NCBI GenBank assembly: GCA_022577435.1
Contig: JAKOON010000007.1
Coordinates: 19,526,881-19,590,880 of the forward strand
Direction: 5' to 3'
Origin: Embiotoca jacksoni
Lineage: Eukaryota > Chordata > Actinopteri > Embiotocidae
Length of the DNA stretch: 64,000 nt
In this document: piece after piece, positions 47,761 through 60,600 of the stretch
Layout of the letters: each line of letters starts with the position of its first letter
Numbering within the stretch: the first letter of the stretch is position 1
Notes under the pieces: model-generated
What the model saw: only the letters and a program-made list of their open reading frames with translations
What the model was told of the DNA's origin: nothing
Database searches by the model: none
Position numbers and translations under genes: made by a program

Positions 47761-49379
47761 ACCAGCAAAGGTGTGCTTTAATGAACAGTACACCTTTGCT
47801 GGCACATTTTTACTTAGCAGACTGAGTAGTACTGCCCTGTTGGCCGTATGGGCTGTAGACTGATCTTAAGCAGTGCAACATTTCTACATAAGGAGATCCC
47901 AGAGCTCAGAGATAGGGCTGTTGCAGCATGTCAGGCAGAAAGAAAAAGTCACAGAATGTAAAAAATAGCCACAGTGCTTGACTCACATTAGACAACACCT
48001 AGGTTTTACAGTTTTATCAGTTTCTTCTTTGTTGTTGAGGTTCACATTGCAATGACATCAGCTCGCGTGACCTGCACAAAACACCACGGGCTTCAGGCGT
48101 CATTGCATGACCTGCATAATTGTTGTCACTTTCTTTTTCAAATACTCAAACAAACAATTTTTGAGTAATTTAAAAAGGATATAAAAGAAGGACAGAATGG
48201 ATAACATTAAATGTTGCACAAAATGTATTTCGCCTACAGATCAGTGACAAAGGAAGAGGTGGATTCAAACAAACAGGTGCCAGATCCATTCTGGGAGGTC
48301 CATTATAAATACATATTACACTCACACAAGCAGTGTAAAAGAGTTAACGACCTACTTAAGATTTCTTCTCAAACCAATCTAAAGAACTGAAATTCAATTT
48401 GAACTGCAAAAGATACAAAATGAATGGACATACTGATGGTCAGATTAATAAACACAATGATCCCCAAGATTTCTGTGTTTGCTGTGTTTTGGGTTGAGAG
48501 TAATTTATGTTATTTTTTTTATGACTGAGGAATAGCTCCACATACAACGCATGTGTCTGCGGACTTTGGGCAGTGTGTGGTGAGTGTGTTTATATGTGTG
48601 TGACCCAGCTGCTGCTGATCTGCCCTCCCCCCATTCCCCTAAGGACATTTGGCCAGCGGAGACTCAAGCCTTTGTCTGCTGATGTCGCTTTACCTCTCAC
48701 TTTGTACAAGCTGCGAAGCACTCATGCCGCTCACATCTATCTGTGCCTCCTTTTCTGGATCTTTTGTCTTGCATGTCTCTATTTCAATGCCTCTTTGCAT
48801 GTCTGTCCATGTCTTCATGTTTACTGCTTTCTCACAACATTACTACTCCGTCCTTTAGCTCTCCTTCTCTTCTGTCATAGAGCTCACTTTATATTTCACT
48901 CCTTGCTCTCTTTTGCCCTGTGAGTCTCTGCACTCTCTGCTCACTTTCAAACCAGTTTGAAGCAAAATTTTTGTGTAAATAGTCAAACTCTTAAGTCAAG
49001 TAAGTCCAGTTTAGTCCTGCATATGCCTTATATTAGCGGTAAACTCACTACTTCAGGAACCATAAGAAAAGCACTTTATAATCATCCATTTGCAAAGTGG
49101 GCCTGCCCCCTTGTGGCTGTAGAGACAGTACAACTGAAATTGAACTTTTTGTATGTAAAATAATACCTTAATTCCAAGAAATCATTGCTTCTGAGAGTAA
49201 ATGATCTAGTTAATAAATAAAAAATATCACAAAGATCTGTCAAACCGCCCACACTGTAAAGACAGCAACTTATATTATTTGGCAGAAATAGAACAGATGT
49301 CAAAAAGTTCACAATAAAATAATTCAAAAAAGACAGCCAAAATATAAATATAGAGCAAATTAAACTGGAACAAGTCTAA

Positions 49380-49570
49380 ATAAATGGGTCTTAAAATGCT
49401 CTTTGGTGTCAACAGTGTCCATAGATTATAAATCCAAAGGCAGAGAGTTCCAAAGTCTATAGCAACAATCTCAAAAGCAACATTCTCCATTTGTCTTGAG
49501 CATAGATCGAGGCAGAATCAATAAACCCTGATCAGAGGATGTCTGATTTCTCTTTGTTTATTATGGATGC
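49380..49570 (-). mobile_element. L2-type LINE coding remnant
   Basis: The minus strand encodes a degenerate LWNSLPL-like block (here IDFGTLCLWIYNL) near 49470-49430. It matches the pattern of an L2-type C terminus; both ends are unclear. Confidence 0.5.
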
Positions 49571-49878
49571 AGTGGCTCGTTAATGTAGTCAGGTGCCTGT
49601 CTACGCAAGCCTCTAAATTGGATTACACGAATCTTGAACTGGAATCTGAATTTCCCAATATTCTAATGAGAGGGCTTCCAGTTAAAACCAACAAATTGTG
49701 CCAACTAAGTCAAGTCAAAGTCAATCCACTGTCCATGTACAAGACATGCAGAGAGATCGAAATATTATTTCTCCCAGTCCCACGGTGCGCAAAGTTTTAC
49801 AAGAAAAGTCTAAATATGTAACAATAAAAACAATAAAACAGACAACAACCACAGTGCCGATTAACTGCAATATATATA

Positions 49879-51492
49879 CAGTGGTGTGAAAAAGTATTTG
49901 CCCCCTTCCTGATTTCTTATTTTTTTGCATGTCTGTCACACTTAAATGTTTCAGATCATCAAAAAAATGTAAATATTAGTCAAAAATAACACAAGTAAAC
50001 ACAAAATGCAGTTTTTAAATGAAGGTTTTTATTATTAAGGGAGAAAAAAAATCCAAACCCACATGGCCCTGTGTGAAAAAATGTTTGCCCCCTCCTGTTA
50101 AAACATAACTTAACTGGTTTATCACACCTGAGTTCAATTTCTCTAGCCACACCCAGGCCTGATTACTGCCACACATGTTCTCAATCAAGAAATCACTTCA
50201 ATAGGACCTGCCTGACAAAGTGAAGTAAACCAAACGATCCTCAAAAGCTAGACATCATGCCGAGATCCAAAGAAATTCATGAACAAATGAGAAAGAAAGT
50301 AATTGAGATCTAGCAGTCTGGAAAAGGTTATAAAGACATTTCTAAAGCTTTGGGACTCCAGCGAACCACAGTGAGAGCCATTATCCACAAATGGAGAAAA
50401 CATGGAACACTGGTGAACCTTCCCAGGAGTGGCCGGCCGACCAAAATTACCCCAAGAGCGTAGCGATGACTCATCCGAGAGGTCACAAAAGACCCCACAA
50501 CAACATCCAAAGAACTGCAGGCCTCACTTGCCTGAGTTAAGGTCAGTGTTCATGACTCCACCATAAGAAAGAGACTGGGCAAAAATGGCCTGCATGGCAG
50601 AGTTGCAAGACCAAAACCACCGCTGAGCAAAAAGAACATTAAGGCTCGTCTCATTTTTGCCAGAAAACATTTTGATGATCCCCGAGACTTTTGGGAAAAT
50701 ACTCTGTGGACTGACGAGACAAAAGTTGAACTTTTTGGAAGATGTGTGTCCCATTACATCTGGCGTAAAAGTAACACCACATTTCAGAAAAAGAACATCA
50801 TACCAACAGTAAAATATGGTGGTGGTAGTGTGATGGTCTGGGGCTGTTTTGCTGCTTCAGGACCTGGAAGACTTGCTGTGATAAATGGAACCATGAATTC
50901 TACTGTCTACCAAAAAATCCTGAAGGAGAATGTCCGGCCATCTGTTCGTGACCTCAAGCTGAAGCCAACTTGGGTTCTGCAGCAGGACAATGATCCAAAA
51001 CACACCAGTAAGTCCACCTCTGAATGGCTGAAGAAAAACAAAATGAAGACTTTGGAGTGGCCTAGTCAAAGTCCTGATCTGAATCCTATTGAGATGCTGT
51101 GGCATGACCTTAAAAAGGAGGTTGGTGCTGGAAAACCCTCCAATGTGGCTGAATTACAACAACTCTGTCAAGATGAGTGGGCCAAAATTCCTCCACAGCT
51201 GTAAAAGACTCATTGCAAGTAATCGCAAATGCTTGATTGCAGTTGTTGCTGCTAAGGGTGGCCCAACCAGTTTAGGTTTAGGGGGCAAACACTTTTTCAC
51301 ACAGGGCCATGTGGGTTTGGATTTTTTTTCTCCCTTAATAATAAAAACCTTCATTTAAAAACTGCATTTTGTGTTTACTTGTGTTATCTTTGACTAATAT
51401 TTAAATTTGTTTGATGATCTGAAACATTTAAGTGTGACAAACATGCAAAAAAATAAGAAATCAGGAAGGGGGCAAATACTTTTTCACACCAT

Positions 51493-51494
<2 letters not shown>
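49879..51494 (+). mobile_element. Tc1-type transposon copy A, full length, inactive
   Basis: The element begins CAGTGGTGTGAAAAAGTATT and ends with the reverse complement of this motif, slightly damaged, next to TA-rich DNA. The terminal and subterminal inverted repeats run for about 100 bp. The interior holds one transposase reading frame in the same orientation. The right end lies against a TA microsatellite, so the TA target duplication cannot be told from the repeat. It is closely related to copy B at 61.9-63.5 kb, which lies in the opposite orientation. Confidence 0.93.
50257..51204 (+). pseudogene. Tc1 transposase pseudogene (copy A)
   Basis: The frame runs 316 codons from ATG at 50257 to TAA at 51202-51204 without a frameshift, but has four internal stops: TAG at codon 19 (50311), TAG at codon 69 (50461), TGA at codon 71 (50467) and TGA at codon 93 (50533). 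The helix-turn-helix DNA-binding region is recognisable around the GLQRTTVRAIIHKW segment. The DDE catalytic triad is intact: WTDET, then QQDNDPKHTSK, then NPIEMLWHD, with 34 residues between the second D and the E (DD34E). Because the catalytic half is open from 50746, the copy looks recent but cannot make a transposase. Codons 19 and 93 are stops in copy B as well. Confidence 0.93.

Positions 51495-51530
<36 letters not shown>
51495..51530 (+). repeat. (TA)n microsatellite at the right end of Tc1 copy A
   Basis: A TA run directly against the transposon end. A shorter TATATATA also lies at the left end, so the insertion seems to have hit a TA repeat. Confidence 0.93.
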
Positions 51531-51537
<7 letters not shown>

Positions 51538-51539
51538 GT

Positions 51540-51735
51540 GTGTACAATGTGGTGCAACTACGGGTCCATAGTGCAAAAGTTCAGACTTTATGGGGCAAGG
51601 GGGAGGGAGGGGAGCAAGTTCAGCATCCTGACAGCCTCATGGGTGAAGCTGTTCCTCAGTCTGGAGGAGTGTGCACGGAGCCTGCGGAACCCCCTCCCAG
51701 AACAGCAGCTACATTTTAAATCACTTTCTGTGACT
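51540..51735 (-). mobile_element. LINE C-terminal remnant
   Basis: The minus strand reads RLRNSFTHEAVRMLN, like the end of fish CR1/Rex-type reverse transcriptases (NSFxPxAxxLLN). It lies next to the TA microsatellite that borders Tc1 copy A. Confidence 0.55.
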
Positions 51736-51739
51736 TTGT

Positions 51740-54700
51740 AACCATCACACAAGATTGAAGAAGCAACAAGATACCAAAGTGTAGCACCAGAGTGGCATAC
51801 ACAGATTAACTGAGTCATTGTATTCGGTTTTTTTTAATTCAAGCATTTGATTAAATTCAACAATATTTTCTTTTTATTTCAACAAATTAAAACAGCAGGT
51901 AATAGCATCTGCAACACTATATCTTCCTACACTTATGTCATAGGCCATTTACCTACTTTAGATGGCTAAATTCAACAAAACCTTTGAAAAATGAAGTGGA
52001 TTGGTTACATTCCATTGAAATAGTTCAACTTAGGTTTGGTCTGTGTGTTGCAGCTGATGATCATAACTGTAATGAGACATATCATGTATGGATAACAACT
52101 GTACATGATAATGTGCTGATAACATGGTGATAACTAAAACAAATTTTAAGTAGCTTTTGTTTATCTGAGGATCTGAGCTATTTCCAAAACACATCTCCAG
52201 TTCAAGAGGACAGCAAGTCACAAAAACAACAATCATACTTTTTGTCCACTTCAAGTTTACAAAAACAACAACAAAAACATAGCTTTAAAAAATACAATCA
52301 TATATATATTTTTTGTCCGCTTGGGGGCAACAAAAAGACAAATCTGACATTACATTTACAGCTGATATAGTAAATGACGCAGCGAACCGTTTCTTATTTA
52401 AATATCCAGCCATTATGATGCAAGGTTAACATTAACTTGAAGTGTCCAACTGATACATTTAGGACCAATATTGACTGTGGGAAATTCCTAGCTTTTTAGC
52501 AGCTACATGGTCCACTTTGTTCAACAGCTATTCTCTGTGTTTGTCTGCTGTTTTCTACAGAGCAGCTAGTGTACTGACTCTTTATAGAGCTTTCTCTGAA
52601 AAAAACAGAATTATGCTCTGAGAACAATGAGTTAACCAAAACATAAAAAACATTTTTTTTTTAAATGTGGGCCCGACAGCCAACAATTAGTTGATGATCA
52701 CGTTCCATAAAGTTGACTAGAGCTGCAAATTCCGCAGATTAAGACTAAACTACCTCAGTTGAAAAGTGAATTAAGTTGTAAGAACAAACATTCACATTTA
52801 GCTTAATTACTGATGCATCAGTAATTATAGTCCAATGAATAAAAGACTTGTAATTTTGAAACTGAGGTAAGAATCCAATTGCACACACTGACAGGAGATC
52901 AAGCAGAATTAGAAGGATCCTCATTGATTCTTTACCTGGGGAGTGAATAATTCTGGTGCGAGCTGAGGGAAAAGGGTGAGCTGGGCAGGTGGAGTGAATG
53001 GCCGGGTAATTAAGGCCGATAGCCGGTGATGAGGCACACAGGGCAGGTGGAGGTGGAGGAGGATCCTTTGGTTTGGTTACATTGCCCAACTCTGTGGTTC
53101 TGGGATTAGCACTTACTTGCCTCGGCTTTGATGAAGGGTAAATTTCGGTAGTCAAATAAATTCCACTACCTGTGAGTGAAAGAGAGATTAGTGTGTTGAA
53201 AATCTTGCGCTCTCGTGCTTCACCCTTCAAATGAAGATCTTGCAATAGACTGTCATTGTGTTCCAAATGGCACACTGGCAAACTAACACTCACTGTTTGG
53301 AGTAAATAAGTGTGTTTTCACTGACAAGCATGTAAGCATATTCTGCACTGCAAGTACCTGGATGGTGTCCTCAAAGGGGTCTAAAAATGGAGTGTGAAAC
53401 GTTGGACACTGAAGTATGGCAACTGAGGAAGCTGCAGTTGTTGAGGAACAAAGAACAAAAGTCTTTATTTTTCACTAAGTACCAATATACTGCTGTTGGA
53501 TAGAAGCTCATGGTATGTTTATTGTATATGTTAAACAGAGGACATGAAAATACATTAATTTCAGAGTAAAATAACTAAAGGCAGCAGATATGTTGGCAAG
53601 CGATGCTTTCAAATGCTTTGGTTATTTCTGTTAAAATGCAGTGCAATTTGAAACAATTCTACCCTATTGAAATTCAAGTACTGCAGAAGTAACTATTTGT
53701 TAGCACTAACATGTAATAGTACTATATGTGAGTGTAATAAGAGAAGTACGTCAGTTGAAACACAGCCTGTGTCTCCATGACTTCTAGCACCGATGGTTGT
53801 GCTCTTTTGGGCAGGAACATAGGTATGTAACCCTTTCAGGCCACTCAGCCCGCTACAAGGACTTCACCGATAGAGCATGCATTAAGAGCTGACATAAAGG
53901 CTGCAGCCCGATGAGCGGCCATTTTAAAGGCGCAGTGGGATTCCTACTTTTAGGCGGAAAACACTTCACTCTGAAGGAGAAAGGTTAATGTTGGAGCAGT
54001 TTTTGTCATCATCAGTTGACATATCAAGGTACAGCTTGAACTTAGTGCAGACCATGACACCGCATGGCCCTTCCCAACATTAAGCTGCCACCTCAATGCA
54101 AAACAGAATAGAAAAACACTACTATCTCATGATAAGATTGAGACAAAGGTTTTATTGTTACAGCCATTTATGACCCCCAGTGAGAACAAGCATTCCTAAG
54201 CGAGACTCCCCACAGGGTGAAAGAGGGTTTATCTTATCACAGGAACTCAGTGAGATTTCATCTTTAATTAAAATAATTATAATGAATTCATTATAAAGAT
54301 TATACGCAGGAATTAATACACACACACACACAACTGAAATTATCATTAAGGACAGGACTCAAAAACACAACCGTTGTGGAGTTCTGTTTCTCTCCTCTGG
54401 TTTCTGTAGATGAGAGACTCACCAGATAAAACAGACTGTAAAGCTTTGGATAAATATTTCAGTGACACGTATCTCTTTACTGTGTGACCACATTGCCATC
54501 CAGAGGACACTGGTATTACATCTCATTACTTACAATGTTGTTCAGGTAACTTAACAATCCTTATGTAATTCCCATTCATGTATCTCCTTATTTCATTTAT
54601 TCAATATAATAGATTTTTTTTTCTAATCAATTCCTATAATTATTTAATCATGTATTTTAATTGATTTAAAAGTAAGGGCTAATTAATCAAATTAATTAGC

Positions 54701-57010
54701 CCTTACTATTAGTTTGGGGACATAAATGAGTCATGAAGTCCTGTTTGTTGGTTAACCTGTGTTCTTCTGTTATATCCATTCATATTGATATTAATATCAA
54801 TTCATATATGTTCAGCTTTTGATATATATTTTTGGTGGTGGAAGAAGACTAAGCAATATTTGTGTATATTTGTTTGCGGAGAAAAAAAACGTGTTTGAAG
54901 TGAGCCTGTTCTGCATGTTCAGTTCAATATAATCTATATTTTCACTATAAATGAGTATACTTGGTAAGCATGTAATGTATTTAGAGTACAGCCTGTGCTT
55001 TTTAGTTTTATTGTATATAATTGGTTGTTTGAGTCATGTAACTTAGCTGTGTCGTGTTGCTGTGGGGACATGATTGGGGGGCACAGCTGTTTTTGTTAGA
55101 GCGAATAGGAGAGTGGGGGAGCATCCAGTGAAACTTTGAGGAAAGCAAGTGAGAAGTAAAAGCTGATACATGTATTGCATTTTTTTCTCTTAGTGTAAGC
55201 TAAGCTGTAGTTTGATAAGACTGCAGACCAGTAAATGCTGTGTGTGGACTGTGAGTGGCAGTGCACATTGACTCAATAGTTAATGTCGTGGAGCTAGCCT
55301 TCCGAGCTAGCTGGCTGAGCTAGTGAAAAGGGACTTGTTAAACTGCTCAGAAAGCGCTCCAGGTAACCACTGTGAGTACTAAAATAAAACCCCAAAAAAT
55401 GGAGTCAATTGTTCTGGACACCACATTCCATACAATCAAGCAGGATGACAAAACGTTTTTCTTTTCTTTTTTATCTTCCTTTTGTTGGTTGCTGGCTTTG
55501 TGAGTGTGTGTGGTCTCACTAACATAGGTTATTAAGTGTCAGTTAATGGTACCTTAAGGGTCCATTTGGTATTACTGAGTTGAAAAAACTATAGTGCAGG
55601 TGGTGGTGTTGATTCACTGAACATCTGGTGTGCCGTGTGCACATTTAAACATCGGATCCCGAAGCCTTTCCAACAATTTATTTTGGTTCAGCATTAGCAG
55701 AAGGAGGGCTGGATGGACTATTGGATGAATAGATGATTTTTTTTTTTTATTTTTTTTTTTATAATGAATGCATCCACAAACTCAGTGTTTCCATCCTGTT
55801 TAAGTTAACAAAACATAGGGGTAGAGCCTCTCTTTGTTCTTGTGTTTGGAGGGAAAGAGGCTCTGCAGGCCAAGGGGACGGGGTTCCATTGTTTCCTGGG
55901 AGTGCCCATGAAATTGACACACAGGATGTGGTATTAGTCTGACTCTTACACTTGTGACTTGTGATGAGTTTTGCTTTAGAAGAAAGCTGCCATTGGAGCC
56001 ATGAGAAACAAAAACTGGGGAGGAAATAATTATTTACTCACATTCTAAACCAAATAGGGAAATTTTGTCCATGAACTCAGGGCGCTACCTATAGAAAGAG
56101 TATATGTGACATTTTTACATTCTTTATCAACAGCCAAGTAAATGTAAGACTATATCTGAAGTTCCATTATATCTGACAGTTTGCACTCCTTTTTTTCTTG
56201 TGCTCTACTTTGACAATTTCTTTTGAAGGTATTGCATCATCTGCCCAGCGCCAATTCCTCCAAACTTACCTCACTAACTCAGAGTTAATGAGTTATTCCA
56301 CCATCAACTTGGAAGCACAACATCTGCCAGTTGTTTAGTGTGCACATGAAAAAAACTTTCTTTATGCCAATCATGTAAGATTCAAAGGTATCCACTTCCA
56401 GGCAACAGCACAACACCTTGGGGAGAGATACAGCAAAGACAGTCTTCAGGGAAGACTTTAATTGGTCAATATCTTATGAACCAAATAAGATATCAACAAG
56501 CTTTATAAACTTTTAATCAGCTTTGTTCAATGGTGATCTCCAGAAAATGTGATAGCAATGGGACCTACAGTTTAGGAGGAATTATCAAATATGTGTTTTT
56601 CAGAAAATTCGAAATGGCGGAAAATGTATCATGGCAGAGCTCTATGGTTTAAAAGGCTTTTCTGTAGAGCACATTAAGCTTGACCTGTGTGTCAAATTTC
56701 AAGTCAATCCAACTCATGGTGTGAGGGGCATGGCCTTACAAAAACTGTATTATTATGCCTTAAAATTAGTCCCATCTGGTGGATTTGGGTAATTTTGGGA
56801 AATAATAATTTAAATTTTCACAAAGTGTAGTATCATATAAATATCAGTGTATTTGTACACTGTTTTTGTAGGACACAATTTGTAATTTGTCAAATTAAGT
56901 TCATGCTTTTATTTTGTGGGCAGCATTCCTTACTTCCACATGTGATCTTTTCAGCTTCACAGTTTCCCTTCTCCAAGGCAACCAACCTGTATAGAAAGGA
57001 ACCCAATATA
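51740..57010. other. Long stretch without a recognised gene
   Basis: It contains a 182-codon open frame on the minus strand at 53293-52745, a T-rich tract at 55738-55761 and a possible old repeat at 56400-56800. It is the likely upstream region of CFAP96, but no promoter or first exon could be placed. Confidence 0.55.
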
Positions 57011-57015
57011 CAGAG

Positions 57016-57050
57016 TAGACAGACAGACAGACAGACAGATAGATAGATAA
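57016..57050 (+). repeat. GACA / GATA tetranucleotide repeat
   Basis: About six GACA units followed by three GATA units, 0.4 kb upstream of the CFAP96 GT repeat. Confidence 0.93.
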
Positions 57051-57446
57051 CAGCTCCACCTCAACGGCAGGTATGTATAAACCTACATCTATGTGTAAAG
57101 TCTTTGTATTTGTAATGTATGTTTTATACACTAATATAAAGGAAAATGCACTGACTGGTCAGTTTATTAGTTTATATTTTTATTTAGCTCTGGTAAATCG
57201 TAAGGCCAAAGTTAGTGGTGGTATTGCCTAGAACTGCTTTGTACTTAAGGGTGTTACATTGTTGCCTTTATGGTTAAAGAACATTTTTCAAGGTTCAACC
57301 AATGCAAATTGGACTTAAACACAGCAGTGTGTCACATCACAGTAAGTAAACATAGTCTCACGTCTTAATCTACTTTAAATGACATTAAACCTTATCTTAA
57401 GAATAAACACACAGTTTTACAATAGTGCTTTTCAAAGGTGTTAAAT

Positions 57447-57448
<2 letters not shown>

Positions 57449-57516
<68 letters not shown>
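57449..57516 (+). repeat. (GT)34 microsatellite at a splice acceptor
   Basis: A perfect run of 34 GT units stops four bases before the AG acceptor of CFAP96 coding exon 1. It takes the place where a polypyrimidine tract would normally lie. Confidence 0.95.
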
Positions 57517-57518
<2 letters not shown>

Positions 57519-57529
57519 AGTGTGTAAAT

Positions 57530-57629
57530 ATGCCATTGGGTGAGGGGAAGAGTGATATGGAGCGTCTGGGTGTCTTTAAGGAGATGAGCTACATCTCCAT
57601 AGGAGACAAGTACACACCAGCCACCTGCC
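57530..57629 (+). CDS. cfap96: CFAP96 coding exon 1
   Basis: The start codon at 57530 gives MPLGEGKSDMERLGVF, which matches the usual N terminus of the family, so this start is preferred. The exon holds 33 codons plus one base and ends at a GTAAGC donor at 57630. An AG acceptor lies at 57519-57520, only 9 bases before the ATG and directly after a 68-bp GT repeat, so an upstream non-coding exon is likely but was not located. Confidence 0.83.
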
Positions 57630-60600
57630 GTAAGCATCTATTTTTCTTGCATATCTACCAGATTACTTCCCAATAAAAGCCTACGAGGGTGTGATAAAGA
57701 AGGCCAGAGAATGCTCCTGCCACATGTGAACTTTTTGCAGCACTGTTTACGGGGACGGAGCAGGAGGATTCATCCATTGACATGACCAGAGTTTGCACAT
57801 CCAATTCTGTGTCAAAATTGGGAAATCAGCAACACTGACCCCTGAAATGCTTCAAAAAACACTACGACAATAGAGAAAAAAGCTGGGCGAGGTGTTTTGA
57901 GGGAAATTTGCATTTAAAGAGGGGCAGAACATCACTGTCCAAGACCGAAAAAGGCGCATTAGGGGCCTCATGTGTAAACAGTGTGTAGGATACATATTAA
58001 AAGCATAAAAGCCTAAAATGGTGTATTTTAATTTATTTTTTTTATATTTAGAAATCTGTGCGTGTGCACATCTGCACACAATGTTCCCTTTAGAAATCAC
58101 TGTCCATGTGGAAATGTGTGTACATAGTTCAGCCTCATATTGCACCCTCAACACACCCACATTCAACCATAAATGGTCAACGAAAGTACCTTATGACTGT
58201 TAATGCATATAAAATAAGTCATGCGGCTCAGTGGTTCCTTGGTGAAGTGTGGCAGCAACAGTGACAAAAACCTGGAAAAGGGATCTCCTTCTGACATAGA
58301 ATATGACCTTGCGGATGAGGTGGAGGATATAAAGCACATATTTCTTTGGTTGCCACAGCAGGGGGGTCCCAAACAAAAGAAACTGCAGCAAGTGGCAATG
58401 TATTGCTGCTGCAGTGACAACAGGGCCACTGGAGTGTTTCTTTTGGCTGCACTCTGTGTGTCTGACAGCACAGTCATGTTTACTGCAATGTTTTTACACA
58501 AAAAAAACAACATAAAGCTATACACACAATATTATAAGATAATAAAAACTGACACTTTGCTTGGCAATTATTTAAGGCTATTGGATGTTATCTTTGATTT
58601 GTACAATAGATGATGATAATTAGAATAGGACTCAATATTGAAAGGTAAACCAGTCTTCCCTCAAACTGGTGTAGGGTGGGTGGGGGCAGTGGGGTTGGGG
58701 ATGAGCGGCTAATTAAAAAATATTGAGCAGAATAAGATTTTAAATTAGATTTGCTTATATAATTTTCAATTGAAAGTTGCTTATGGAATAGTTATGGCTT
58801 AGCAGCATTAATTACATTGCTGGTTTGAATGTTATGTTGATGACAAAGTAGATATATGTAACTATATATATATAGATATAGATATATATATATATAGATG
58901 TGTTATATATATAACACATCTATATATTGATCTGGGTCCATGCGCCTCGCCTCCTGTGCGTCATGGATGTCTGTGCGCCTCAGCAATACAGCCCTTTATG
59001 TGCGTTAACATTTCTATGGAAACTGCAGTTTTCCCTGATGTGTGAGGGAGAACATTCATTGCAAACAACCTGAACAGTGGCATGATGATGGGCACACACG
59101 GATGTTGATCAAGCTACAAAATTTTAAACACTTACTTTGAAGAATTATAACTTCTTCCTGCTCTGTGCACATCATGGCACTGTGCACCTTTCACATGTAA
59201 CAGGAGAAGGCTCTGAACTTTCTGATCCAGCCTTGTATGATACCTTGTATGTCGTTTATCTTTAATTGAAAATGGGATATAAGCTCTCGACAAAACAAAA
59301 AATGTACTTACATTTGAATAGTGGCCATTACTATGGAGTCCCATTTTAAGAAGAGGGAACATTTAAAGGTTAAGGGTTAAATTACTGGAAAGCAAAATTA
59401 CAAACACAAAACTAAACACAATGATTTTATTCATAGAAAATGTATGTATGTGCATATAAGTTCAAGTTTATTTGTCATATAGATTTAAAGTACAGATGCA
59501 GTAGAAACTAACTTTGAGGTGGATGCTCTAATGCTCTGACCAATAACATAAAATAATGAGCCAAAATGTTATGACCACTCAGATGAAGTGAATAAAATTG
59601 ACAATCTGGTAATAATGGCACATGTCAAGGTCTGGTTAAGTTAAGAGTTGGTTCTCGTAATCTATGTGTTGGATGTGGGAAAAATACTTTTACAAAAATG
59701 TTTTATTGGACTTATTAATGATCGGTGAAACACACGCATCCCTCTCTAGACATCAATGTCAAAAATATAAGCAGGTTGCATGTACATTTTGTCTACATTT
59801 TAAATCCAGGTCCATTCAACGAGTCTGCGTATCGTAGCCGCCAGATGCAGATGGGTGTCGCTAAACAACGATGTGCTCTGCAGAGCGGCTTTTTCGACAA
59901 GTCCTTCGAACGAGTTTTTGAACGAGAGGCACTGAGTGATCCGTTAAAACTTGCCAGACAGAACCGCATCCAGCAGGACAAGAGGAACCTGGGCAAGGCC
60001 TTCCTGCCCTGTAATGGGATCAAGAAGCCGTAAGACAATACAACCAAATAAAATGCTTAGGAATGTGAAAGTATTTAGGAACCAAAACTCTATTATCATT
60101 ATTCTCATTTACACGTTTTTTTTTTTTAAAAGGAATAGTTTGTTCTGGCCAAAAAAAACAACATAATTTTGTGTCTAATGAGTGGAATAATAGATGTTTG
60201 AAATTTAAGCTTTGAGTATGGGATTCAGTACAAAAACTTACTTTGTCTATCCTCTAAGCTCTTAAACCAAAAGGATGTGTCTATAGATAAGCACAAATAT
60301 AAACATCTGTCTTTTTGGTTGCTTCTGTCTGTCTTCAGCTCTGGATCAGGGAGTTACTTCGGGACTTTGTCAGGACCCATTGAAGCCATGAGCCCACTGT
60401 CAATTGCCCAGAAAACTCATCGCTCACATGAACGCAACATTGTCACTTCACCACCCAAGAAAGGCAGTGGTTACAGGTTTATGGCAAGCAAAAATGGTTC
60501 AAAATTGCTCAACAAGCATATTTGCTACTTTTTTTTCCCTCAAGACTTAATACAATTTTAGGGTGTTTTTTCCACTTGGTCACTTTCAGCCCCGAAAACT

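Noticed and set aside
48573..48923. 116-codon frame with hydrophobic segments as a membrane protein
   Set aside because: Cys/Leu-rich composition matches pyrimidine-rich DNA; no recognisable family, splice sites or conserved motif.
58221..58613. 130-codon frame as a CFAP96 exon
   Set aside because: It has no splice-site fit with exons 1 and 2, which already join in phase, and lies next to repeat sequence.
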